From Actinobacteria bacterium UBA7422 (GTDB lineage: Bacteria > Actinomycetota > Actinomycetes > S36-B12): 8,895 nt of DNA. The stretch lies in the NCBI GenBank assembly GCA_002469525.1, contig DKME01000075.1, forward strand, positions 1 to 8,895. Reading direction: 5' to 3'. The notes under the pieces were generated by a model. The model searched no databases. It was not told the origin of the DNA and saw only the letters and a program-made list of their open reading frames with translations. The translations under genes were made by a program, and so were the position numbers. Each line of letters begins with the position of its first letter. The stretch's first letter is position 1. This document shows positions 1 to 5,986 of this stretch, in pieces.

Positions 1-353
1 TAGCGGGCGCGATTCACGGGGCCGAACATGCCAGCATTGGAATGCTGCCACTCTTTGCGAGCTGCGACCGCTGGGACATTGGCGGAGTGTCAACACCTTT
101 ACACCCTGACACCGGAGAAATCACAATCTTTATTTATGACGGACTCGCAGGAGGGGCGGGCATTGCCGAGTTTGGTTTCAACAATGCCTTTGATTGGATA
201 AGCGCCACCCGTGATGCCGTCCAAGCATGCTCGTGCGACTTTGGTTGCCCTAGTTGTATCCAGTCGCCTAAGTGTGGAAACGGCAACGAGCCACTGAGTA
301 AATCAGGTGCCATCAAGATCCTGACACTCCTTAGTACCCAGCCCGAGCCGTAA
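1..353 (+). CDS. DEAD/DEAH-box helicase, C-terminal DUF1998 region (5' end outside window)
   Basis: This is the C-terminal 116 residues of a large SF2 helicase; the first complete codon is at base 3 and the frame is open to the window edge. Visible hallmarks are an AEHA segment, CDRWDIGG, the IFIYDGLAGGAG strand-turn, and a cysteine cluster C-x-C-x3-C-x2-C-x5-C (bases 228-275) followed by GNGNEPL. These are typical of the DUF1998 domain in YprA/MrfA-like helicases, where the cysteines bind zinc; MrfA acts in repair of DNA damage in Bacillus. The helicase motor motifs lie upstream of the window. Its position beside a Tad cluster matches the actinobacterial 'helicase/secretion neighborhood DEAH-box helicase' family. 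Its last 23 bases overlap the 3' end of the opposing TadE-like gene, so no dedicated terminator fits between them. The family call is secure; the exact DNA-repair or DNA-processing role is inferred. Confidence 0.92.
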   Translation, partial: AGAIHGAEHASIGMLPLFASCDRWDIGGVSTPLHPDTGEITIFIYDGLAGGAGIAEFGFNNAFDWISATRDAVQACSCDFGCPSCIQSPKCGNGNEPLSKSGAIKILTLLSTQPEP

Positions 354-687
354 CAGCCAAAACATCAATGTTGGAAAATCGCGACAGCAACTTGGGTGCG
401 GTCATTTGCACTTCAACGACCACCCGCCCAAATGAGAGTTCACAACCTGAGAGTTCAACACCATTTCGAACAGCGATTGTTTCCGCTGCCGCACAGGGCT
501 CGCCAACTGTTTGTAATGCAGCAATCGCCGCGAGATCCGCATAGCTTCCCAGTGTGGCGCGAGCCAGAGTCAGCTGAACGAACAGCAGTCCAAGAACACC
601 AGCGCAGCAAATGACGAATCCCAGTGTCAATGTCAAGATGGTGACACTGCCCTCTTCACCTCTATTGGGTTTATTGTCATTGCGCAT
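331..687 (-). CDS. TadE-like small secreted/pilus-associated protein (Rv3654c-like, 118 aa)
   Basis: This short protein has a charged N-terminus (residues 1-12), then EEGSVTIL and one hydrophobic helix (about 16-40), then a roughly 75-residue exported domain. The helix is followed by a YADLAAIAAL segment, and two cysteines (C65 and C82) flank an NGVELSGC stretch. This layout fits the actinobacterial 'helicase/secretion neighborhood TadE-like' family. The glutamate expected at +5 of a prepilin cleavage site is replaced by leucine, as I recall is common in this family. I chose ATG 687 because it overlaps the TadE stop by 11 bases and has an AAGGGA about 8 bases upstream. An in-frame extension to 867 would run back through the TadE coding region and is rejected. 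It is the last gene of the Tad cluster and probably an accessory or minor component of the pilus or secretion machine; its function is not established. Confidence 0.85.
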   Translation of the reverse strand: MRNDNKPNRGEEGSVTILTLTLGFVICCAGVLGLLFVQLTLARATLGSYADLAAIAALQTVGEPCAAAETIAVRNGVELSGCELSFGRVVVEVQMTAPKLLSRFSNIDVLAVTARAGY

Positions 688-1090
688 TGAGCCATTCCCT
701 TGGTGCCGTGTGACTCTGAGTGATGTCAAAGGGGGCGAAACGTATTGCGCCTGCCCCAAGCTCTCCGCGTTTACGCGATTCGACCGAGACCGTGTCAGTT
801 TCCCAACTAATACTGAGCTGCGCTTCAGGCTGATTCCGACCAAACAATTGGCGCACTGAGTTTTCACTTGCTCCGCGGGCTAATTCCCTTGCAGCCGTTC
901 GGGTTGCATCGCTGAGTGAGAGGGCTTGAACACCCACTGAGATCCCTGAAATGAAAACAAAAGTTACTGCAAGCAGGATTGGAATCATGAGTGCCGTTTC
1001 CAAAGTAGCCATCCCTTGATCCTGCTTCAATTGAGTGCGGTTTCTTGGGTCGGCGAACCAACCCAAGAAACCACCACATCGAATTTTCAC
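677..1090 (-). CDS. TadE-family pseudopilin (137 aa, start uncertain)
   Basis: Residues 25-60 form the TadE-type signature: QDQG followed by MATLETALMIP and a hydrophobic helix (about 34-56), then a DATRTAARELARG segment as in many TadE/TadG proteins. A cleavage site G26|MATLE, with Glu at +5, resembles the site processed by Tad-type prepilin peptidases. The remaining ~75 residues would lie outside the membrane. The frame opens immediately after the TAA of the DUF4244 gene, and GTG at 1090 is the first usable start. It lacks a spaced ribosome binding site, so it may depend on reinitiation. ATG at 1012 (residue 27) is preceded by AGGA at 7 bases and is a real alternative that would remove the leader. 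I kept GTG because the conserved D-x-G before the cleavage site lies upstream of M27. The family is clear; the exact N-terminus is not. Confidence 0.85.
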   Translation of the reverse strand: MKIRCGGFLGWFADPRNRTQLKQDQGMATLETALMIPILLAVTFVFISGISVGVQALSLSDATRTAARELARGASENSVRQLFGRNQPEAQLSISWETDTVSVESRKRGELGAGAIRFAPFDITQSHTAPREWLNAQ

Positions 1091-1093
1091 CTT

Positions 1094-1285
1094 TTAACCA
1101 AAGAACCGGGAGAACGCATTGGTCAGAATCGACCAAAGGGCGTCGCGCACAACTTCACTGCCAAGAAGTTTGGCAAAAATGCCGCCTAGTCCAGCAACCG
1201 CCACAGTTCCGATTGCGTATTCAGCCGTTGTGAGCCCGGTGTCGTCCTTGAGGGATGTAACTATTTTCGCGGATCTTGTCTTCAT
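1094..1285 (-). CDS. DUF4244 small Flp-like prepilin (63 aa)
   Basis: This 63-residue protein has a basic leader (MKTRSAKIVTSLKDD), then TG|LTTAEY and a hydrophobic helix (about 23-42) ending in a short amphipathic tail. The G17|LTTAE pattern, with Glu at +5 and Tyr at +6 of the mature protein, is the hallmark of Flp/Tad-type prepilins. The size and the TTAEYAIGT motif match DUF4244, found in actinobacterial Tad clusters. The predicted mature product is about 46 residues, the size of a major Flp pilin. ATG 1285 has an AGAGG ribosome binding site 5 bases upstream, inside a possible RNA hairpin (1291-1325). It is likely the structural subunit assembled by the TadABC machine encoded upstream. 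TAA is separated from the TadE GTG by one codon in the same frame. Assembly into visible fibres is inferred. Confidence 0.87.
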   Translation of the reverse strand: MKTRSAKIVTSLKDDTGLTTAEYAIGTVAVAGLGGIFAKLLGSEVVRDALWSILTNAFSRFFG

Positions 1286-1381
1286 TGGTGCCTCTCTGTT
1301 TTCCGAATTTCGGTAACAGGGAGAGTCTCAATCAAGTAAACAGATGCAAACAGAGGCAAACGCCACTATGTGGATTACCTG
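1286..1381 (-). promoter_or_regulatory. Spacer between Tad machine genes and pilin genes
   Basis: This is the only sizeable gap within the Tad cluster; the upstream machine genes are joined by 4-base overlaps. From the tadC end it holds an imperfect 10-base tandem repeat (TTTGCCTCTG, TTTGCATCTG, then a degenerate TTTACTTGAT, bases 1332-1361) and then the ribosome-binding-site hairpin. I found no good TANNNT -10 box and no intrinsic terminator here. It may set the higher level of pilin relative to machine proteins through RNA processing or translation, but that is inference. Confidence 0.4.
1291..1325 (-). promoter_or_regulatory. Inverted repeat over the prepilin ribosome binding site
   Basis: On the minus strand, CTCTCCCTGTT (bases 1325-1315) can pair with AACAGAGAGG (bases 1300-1291), giving a 5-bp CTGTT/AACAG stem plus about four further pairs after one mismatch. 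Between the arms, CCGA and TCGG (within 1303-1313) form an inner stem. The right arm contains the AGAGG ribosome binding site of the DUF4244 gene, so folding would hide it. No U-tract follows, so this is not an intrinsic terminator. The complementarity is visible in the sequence; stability and a regulatory role are inferred. Confidence 0.4.
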
Positions 1382-2134
1382 TCACCCGGTGAGGAAACCT
1401 GTGGATTCAGCGAGGGATGCAATGATCGGAACAACTCCCAGTGCGAAGAATCCTGGTAAAAAGCACACTGCGAGTGGAATGACCGCTTTCACGCCGGCGG
1501 TTCGCGCAGCAACCTCGACCCGGGACCTTTGCTCCCTGCGCATCTCACCCGCTATTCCCACGAGAACCGGTTCAATCCCTGACCCAGTGTCATACGAGCG
1601 CATAACGCTTAACGCCAACTGGCCCAATATGGGCTCACCTGTCAATGCGCTCCATGCATCCCGCGGATCGGCTCCTAAATCAATGGCGGCCAACACGGGC
1701 ATTAGTCGGTCGCGTACTGGACTTTCAGCCATCGCAGAAGTGGCAGCTTCCAAGGAATTGCGCATGCTGGCACCTGAAATCAAGGTGGCGGCCAGTAGGT
1801 CAATGAAGATTGGCGTGTCCCGTGCAAGCGCGATATTCCGCATATTTGCAGGTTTACCTTCTCGTTTCTGAAGGCCCTGAATTAGATATAACCCTGCACC
1901 ACACCCAAGGATTAAGCCGAGGGTGCCCGCGAACGTCCAGCAAACTAACGCTCCACCCGCTGCGCCCAATAATCGCAATACTCCAGAAGGGATTGCAGAC
2001 TCTTGAGACACCTTCTGATCTGACTCGTGATCTACCAGGCGTGAAAGTCGATTTCGTGGTCTGCGACTCGCGGGAAGTGGCTTCATGAACAAGAAGACAC
2101 TCCAAGCCGCGAGGATCGCCGCGATCACGATCAC
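1382..2134 (-). CDS. tadC: TadC-like inner-membrane platform protein (type II secretion F domain)
   Basis: This 250-residue membrane protein has a helix at about 2-17, a hydrophobic pair at about 54-87 and a C-terminal membrane segment at about 213-240. Between them is a T2SSF (GspF/PilC) cytoplasmic helical domain at roughly 103-210, including DLLAATLISGASMRNSLEAA and a TGSGIEPVL stretch. Proteins of this fold form the membrane platform that couples the TadA ATPase to pilin extraction and assembly, usually with a TadB partner. It starts with GTG and overlaps the tadB stop by four bases (GTGA), indicating translational coupling and stoichiometric expression. The TadC rather than TadB label follows from its position after TadB and its C-terminal hydrophobic arrangement. 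The fold is clear. Confidence 0.88.
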   Translation of the reverse strand: MIVIAAILAAWSVFLFMKPLPASRRPRNRLSRLVDHESDQKVSQESAIPSGVLRLLGAAGGALVCWTFAGTLGLILGCGAGLYLIQGLQKREGKPANMRNIALARDTPIFIDLLAATLISGASMRNSLEAATSAMAESPVRDRLMPVLAAIDLGADPRDAWSALTGEPILGQLALSVMRSYDTGSGIEPVLVGIAGEMRREQRSRVEVAARTAGVKAVIPLAVCFLPGFFALGVVPIIASLAESTGFLTG

Positions 2135-2820
2135 AGCAGAGCCTCAACATTGTGCGCGATACGCGAAGTCCACCAGACACCGAGTGCCGTCATTCCTATT
2201 CCAAACGTAAAGGCCGCCGCACCAATCAGACTTGAAAAGAACCACGTTAATGGCTCCGCCCCGAGCATGTACCCCAACACGATTCCGACCCCGGGAAGGA
2301 AACCTAAAGTGACCCCGGTGGCTCGCGGGCCCGCCAACTCAGCTTCTAGGTGAGCTCGTACCTCCTGCTGTTCCAGTAACGCGACATACAACTGCGAAAT
2401 ACTGTCAGCCAAACCCGCACCACTGTTCATCCCTACCTGCCAACATGCAGCTAGGGACCGCAACTCTGGACGTAACTTCGAATCCCAAATCAACGCCTCA
2501 CATGTATCCCCTCCCGACTGTGCCGCACGGTACGCGCGTGGCCATACGTGCGCACCGACACTGACCAAAGCATTTTCGGGAGCGTGCCCTGCATTGAGTT
2601 CAGCAACAAGAACGGCAATCGCGCGGAGGGTTTGGTCGCGCAGAGCTGATTTTTCTCTGCGACCGCGAGCACCGAACTTATGCGCAAACGAGTTCAAGGA
2701 GCCGAGCAGCCCTACTCTTATCGCCGTTTCCGGCGAAAGACCACTGAGTCTGGTGGTTGAACGCATGGGAATAAAAAACCATGCGCAAAGGGCCGCCGCG
2801 AGTGCCGCAAAAAAGATCAC
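2131..2820 (-). CDS. tadB: TadB-like inner-membrane platform protein (type II secretion F domain)
   Basis: This 229-residue protein begins with a membrane helix (about 2-17), a basic linker (GARGRREK) and a T2SSF helical domain (about 65-165) containing AELNAGHAPENAL and VGMNSGAGLADSISQL. Two membrane helices follow (about 167-188 and 191-217). This is the usual order for TadB, the partner of TadC in the membrane platform of type IVc pili. At 229 residues it is shorter than typical proteobacterial TadB (near 300), which fits the compact actinobacterial versions. GTG overlaps the tadA stop in a GTGA, and its own stop overlaps the tadC start the same way. It should act at the cytoplasmic membrane, transmitting ATPase motion to the growing pilus. 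Confidence 0.88.
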   Translation of the reverse strand: MIFFAALAAALCAWFFIPMRSTTRLSGLSPETAIRVGLLGSLNSFAHKFGARGRREKSALRDQTLRAIAVLVAELNAGHAPENALVSVGAHVWPRAYRAAQSGGDTCEALIWDSKLRPELRSLAACWQVGMNSGAGLADSISQLYVALLEQQEVRAHLEAELAGPRATGVTLGFLPGVGIVLGYMLGAEPLTWFFSSLIGAAAFTFGIGMTALGVWWTSRIAHNVEALL

Positions 2821-3965
2821 GCGGCAGCGTCTTTACATCGGTTCTCTAGATCGGTCCAGCCCGACTCCTTGATCCACGAATCACCTCGGCGAGTGAGCGC
2901 TGCTCGAGTTGTGACTAGGCCTTGCGGGCTGAAGTCCAACACGTGGACTCCGTCGATGTATCTCTGCCCGCCTGAACGCGATAGGTGAATGACAGCATCC
3001 AGTCCTGAACCGATCAGAGCGTGCAGTGCTAGGCGATCAATCCCCGCTGTCAATCCAAGTGCAGCCAGCCTGGCTGGAACAGCCTCAGCGCTGTTGGCAT
3101 GAATGGTTCCGCAGCCTCCCTCATGCCCGGTATTGAGGGCCATGAGTAACTCGACAACCTCGGGTCCACGAACTTCACCCACGACTATTCGATCCGGGCG
3201 CATACGAAGGGAGGTGCGCACCAAGTCCCGGAGCGTGATCGCACCTTGGTTCTCAACATTTGCCAGTCGACTCTGCATTCGTACAACATGCGGGTGAGCT
3301 GGGTTGAGTTCTGCCGAGTCTTCAACGATCACGATTCGATTCGCTGGATTGACGTGCGCAAGTAGGGCGGAGAGTACGGTGGTCTTTCCCGTACCTGTGC
3401 CTCCACTCACCAAGAATGCAAGTCGACCGGTGACAATCGAAATGAGGAGTTCAGCTATTTCCGCATCTATTGATCCAGCGGTGACTAGTGACTCCAAAGT
3501 AAAGTTCCGGGCGCTGGGAATACGCAACGAAATACTTGTGCCATCCGTTGAGATTGGTGCCAGGACGCAGTGCAACCGGGTCCCGTCACGCAATTGCGCG
3601 TCGACCATAGGGGCTGCGTCGTCGAGTCTGCGGCCAGCCGTTGAGGCCAGTCGTTGGGCCAATCGGCGAACTTCTTGATCAGAGTTGAAAGAAATTTGGG
3701 TGAGTTCAAGTCCGCGACCGCGATCCCGCCACACCGAATTCGGACCATTGACTAAGACATCGGTGACCCCTTGCTCTTCCAATAGTGGTTGCAAGACTCC
3801 CGCACCGTTGAACTCTCGATCAAGTACTAATGCCAGTTCATCAACGGCCTCTTCGCTGATTACAACTCCTTCTTCGCGCAATGCACCAAGGACATGTAAA
3901 CGGGAAGCCGTCAAATTGGATGAAATCAAACGATTGCGAACTCGATTCGCCAATGCTTGGTTCAT
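2817..3965 (-). CDS. tadA: TadA/CpaF-family traffic ATPase
   Basis: This is the hexameric ATPase that powers pilus assembly or secretion from the cytoplasmic side. The 382-residue protein has an N-terminal domain (1-140) followed by a RecA-like core with every expected box: Walker A GGTGTGKTT (188-196), the Asp box IVEDSAEL (213-220), an RPDRIVVGEVRGPE Walker B region with catalytic Glu264, and the His box GHEGGCGTIHANS (280-292). These assign it to the CpaF/TadA branch of secretion ATPases; its context matches the 'helicase/secretion neighborhood ATPase' group. It lacks the long N-terminal extension seen in some CpaF proteins. ATG overlaps the CpaE-like stop by four bases (ATGA), and its end overlaps tadB. 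All catalytic residues are present, so it should be active. Confidence 0.95.
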   Translation of the reverse strand: MNQALANRVRNRLISSNLTASRLHVLGALREEGVVISEEAVDELALVLDREFNGAGVLQPLLEEQGVTDVLVNGPNSVWRDRGRGLELTQISFNSDQEVRRLAQRLASTAGRRLDDAAPMVDAQLRDGTRLHCVLAPISTDGTSISLRIPSARNFTLESLVTAGSIDAEIAELLISIVTGRLAFLVSGGTGTGKTTVLSALLAHVNPANRIVIVEDSAELNPAHPHVVRMQSRLANVENQGAITLRDLVRTSLRMRPDRIVVGEVRGPEVVELLMALNTGHEGGCGTIHANSAEAVPARLAALGLTAGIDRLALHALIGSGLDAVIHLSRSGGQRYIDGVHVLDFSPQGLVTTRAALTRRGDSWIKESGWTDLENRCKDAAA

Positions 3966-5086
3966 GCCACTTTCTTTGCACTCTTCTTGAACAATTCACC
4001 CAGTAATGCCCGACACACGTCCCGATACCCGGAGTTTGTTCCTGGCGGATCACCTTCATCGGCTCGTGTTGTCATGGCAGGCATGAAAGCGATTTCAGTT
4101 AAGTTCGGATTGCCTAGGGCACCACATACGTCTGGCAAGCCAAGCCCTTTCGAGTCGCTGATCAAGACGTAGCGGACTTCACTCCCGATTCTCTTAACCC
4201 ATTGCGCCAAGGCGATACTCGCTGCAATCGGACGCACGTGGTTTCGTGCGACGATGCACGTCATGAAACTTTGCCCGAGCAGGAGTTCATTGCAGCCGCT
4301 AGCACCGCGTGGAAGGTCAAGTATCACAACGTCGAATGCACGCTTAGCGGCGTCAACTACCGCCGCCACAACTTCTATTCCCAACTCACTCGGAGCCGTT
4401 CTACTTTGGGAAAGGAATGCCACGCCATTGGATCGCGGGAGTGCCGTGGACAAGGTTTCACCGGCAATACGTCCTGCGCCTGAATCGATGTCTGGCCACC
4501 GTGTCCCCGAAACTTCCTCAGCACCAAGGATCAAGTCGATACCGCCGCCAAACTGATCGAGGTCAACCAGTACCGAAGTCAATCCTTGTGCAACGGCTGC
4601 CGCTGCGAGGGTTACCGCGAAAGTTGATGCTCCAGCCCCGCCACTACCTCCCACAACGGAAATTACGTTGCTGATAGCGGCCCCGGAAATCGATTCTCGG
4701 ACGGCAAACTCGGAGAGTGCGTCTGCTAACCAAAAATTGGCGTTCGGTAGTTCTAAAACATTCTCGGCACCCAACGCTACGGCATGGCGCCAAATATCGC
4801 GCTCACTCGCCGACCCTTGTTCAACTCCACTTTGCTTTTCACTTTCACTTTCGAGTTGCGCGTGCACCACGACCAAGTGAGCGCGACGAGGTACGCGATT
4901 CTCAACGCAGACTCCCGCAAGGTCTGACCCGACCAGCACGAAGGGCGCTGCCTCCCAAGTCTCACGAGACACGAGTGGTGATCCAACTACTTGTAGTTGA
5001 ATTCCCAGCGGGTCAACTACCTCTGATACGTAATTAATGACTTCATGGTTCAAAGTAATGAGCAAAACTTCTGGTGACTGCGACAT
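3962..5086 (-). CDS. CpaE/Ssd-like ParA-MinD family ATPase of the Tad cluster
   Basis: The 374-residue protein has an N-terminal receiver-like region (about 1-130) and a C-terminal MinD/ParA ATPase domain. Visible motifs are a deviant Walker A GGSGGAGAST (146-155), VLVDLDQFGGGIDL (172-185) with the switch Asp, and FDVVILDLP (251-259) as Walker B. The signature lysines of the ParA/MinD Walker A are absent, a trait of CpaE proteins and, as I recall, of the actinobacterial CpaE-homologue family. CpaE/TadZ proteins position the pilus machine at the pole; the mycobacterial homologue (Ssd) has been linked to septum placement. A low-complexity acidic linker (about 78-95) separates the halves. It is the first gene of the minus-strand cluster. 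Its ribosome binding site is weak (AAGG one base before ATG, or GAG at 7 bases). Confidence 0.9.
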   Translation of the reverse strand: MSQSPEVLLITLNHEVINYVSEVVDPLGIQLQVVGSPLVSRETWEAAPFVLVGSDLAGVCVENRVPRRAHLVVVHAQLESESEKQSGVEQGSASERDIWRHAVALGAENVLELPNANFWLADALSEFAVRESISGAAISNVISVVGGSGGAGASTFAVTLAAAAVAQGLTSVLVDLDQFGGGIDLILGAEEVSGTRWPDIDSGAGRIAGETLSTALPRSNGVAFLSQSRTAPSELGIEVVAAVVDAAKRAFDVVILDLPRGASGCNELLLGQSFMTCIVARNHVRPIAASIALAQWVKRIGSEVRYVLISDSKGLGLPDVCGALGNPNLTEIAFMPAMTTRADEGDPPGTNSGYRDVCRALLGELFKKSAKKVA

Positions 5087-5117
5087 GCCTTAACTCAACG
5101 ACATCACACTCGATTTG

Positions 5118-5146
5118 TTAATAGTGATTTTCAAGGCTGTGGACAA
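5118..5146 (-). promoter_or_regulatory. Candidate promoter of the Tad cluster
   Basis: On the minus strand TTGTCC (bases 5146-5141) and TATTAA (5123-5118) are separated by exactly 17 bases, a reasonable housekeeping -35/-10 pair with four of six matches in each. The predicted transcript would start about 25-30 bases before the CpaE-like ATG. It is the only good pair I found upstream of the cluster, but each hexamer is imperfect. Confidence 0.4.
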
Positions 5147-5172
5147 CTCAGGTTATGCGCTACCTTTAGGCA
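5140..5172 (+). promoter_or_regulatory. Candidate leaderless promoter of the HAD phosphatase
   Basis: TGGACA (5140-5145) matches TTGACA at five of six bases, and TACCTT (5161-5166) fits the actinobacterial TANNNT -10 box. The spacer is 15 bases, which is short. The ATG at 5172 lies 5 bases past the -10 box, so transcription would begin at or next to the start codon. No spaced Shine-Dalgarno sequence precedes this ATG, which supports a leaderless message. Confidence 0.45.
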
Positions 5173-5954
5173 TGCCCGTGGCCGCGTTTTTTGATCTTGA
5201 TAAGACAATTTTGGCTAAATCAAGTTCTTTCGTGTTCGCCAAACCTTTCTACAAGGAAGGCCTGATCGGTCGCGCCGACGTTATGCGAAGCGCTTACGCC
5301 CAATTCATGTTCTTAGCTTCGGGCGCTGATCACGATCAAATGGAAGTTATGCGCAAATACATGTCCGAACTCGTCACCGGCTGGGATGTTGAGAAAGTCC
5401 AAACAATTGTCAGCGAAACTCTTGACACGATTATTGACCCATTGATTTACCAAGAGGCGATTGACCTGATCGCTGAGCACAAGGCCCAAGGGCATCATGT
5501 AATTGTTATTTCTTCTTCTGGCACCGAAGTTGTTGAACCGATTGCAGCTAGGTTGGGTGCAGACCTTGCAATTGGCACCCAAGTCGCAGTCGAAGACGGC
5601 CACTACACCGGTGAAATTATTTTTTACGCCTATGGCGAGGGTAAGGCCGAAGCCATGTTCACCCTCGCCGAGGAATACGGCTATGCCCTAGGTGAGTGTT
5701 TCGCGTATTCAGATTCCCAAACTGATATTCCAATGCTGGAAATTGTGGGCAACCCCTTCGCGGTCAATCCAGACAGTGAACTTCGATCGGTCGCTCAGGA
5801 AAAGGGCTGGACCATTCTGGATTTTAAAAAACCTGTTGCAATGCAATCTAGAGCTGAGAAGAAGCAAGCGGTAGCCACCGGTGCTGGTGTCGCAATCGGT
5901 GCAGTTGCCCTGGGAATCGCCTGGTATGCCCGCAAGCGCGGCCTGCGAACTTAA
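5172..5954 (+). CDS. HAD-IB family phosphatase (SerB-like) with C-terminal membrane segment
   Basis: This is a haloacid-dehalogenase hydrolase of subfamily IB, related to phosphoserine phosphatase. The 260 residues show all four HAD motifs: DLDKT with nucleophile Asp8 and acid Asp10, the Ser cluster VISSSG (112-117), Lys158 in GEGKAE, and YSDSQTD with Asp181 and Asp185 for magnesium. The cap domain lies between motifs I and II. A hydrophobic, glycine/alanine-rich helix (about 235-253) ending in ARKRGLRT suggests a tail anchor with its basic end in the cytoplasm. It is the likely counterpart of Rv3661. The natural substrate is unknown. I chose ATG 5172, which places DLDKT at the usual distance from the N-terminus; an in-frame TTG at 5115 adds 19 residues unlike the family. 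Its 3' end is 32 bases from the end of the opposing Fic-like gene. Confidence 0.9.
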   Translation: MPVAAFFDLDKTILAKSSSFVFAKPFYKEGLIGRADVMRSAYAQFMFLASGADHDQMEVMRKYMSELVTGWDVEKVQTIVSETLDTIIDPLIYQEAIDLIAEHKAQGHHVIVISSSGTEVVEPIAARLGADLAIGTQVAVEDGHYTGEIIFYAYGEGKAEAMFTLAEEYGYALGECFAYSDSQTDIPMLEIVGNPFAVNPDSELRSVAQEKGWTILDFKKPVAMQSRAEKKQAVATGAGVAIGAVALGIAWYARKRGLRT

Positions 5955-5986
5955 GCAACATATTTATCAACTTTCCATTGCTCGAC

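Noticed and set aside
687..867. Upstream extension of the TadE-like gene to 867
   Set aside because: The extra 60 residues are read out of frame through TadE coding sequence, and ATG 687 has a spaced ribosome binding site and a typical stop-start overlap.
1344..1871. 175-codon open frame on the plus strand
   Set aside because: It lies wholly antisense to tadC, gives a low-complexity Ser/Arg/Ala-rich translation with no recognisable domain, and has no ribosome binding site. It is a shadow of the real gene.
4836..4852. Hexamer microrepeat in the CpaE-like gene encoding Ser-Glu repeats
   Set aside because: It falls in the acidic linker and is a simple in-frame repeat; there are too few copies to argue for phase variation.
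5115..5171. TTG start at 5115 for the HAD gene
   Set aside because: It would add 19 residues before the family's usual N-terminus and cover the candidate promoter.
5955..5986. Possible bidirectional terminator between the convergent HAD and Fic-like genes
   Set aside because: The 32 bases are A/T-rich but hold no GC-rich stem.
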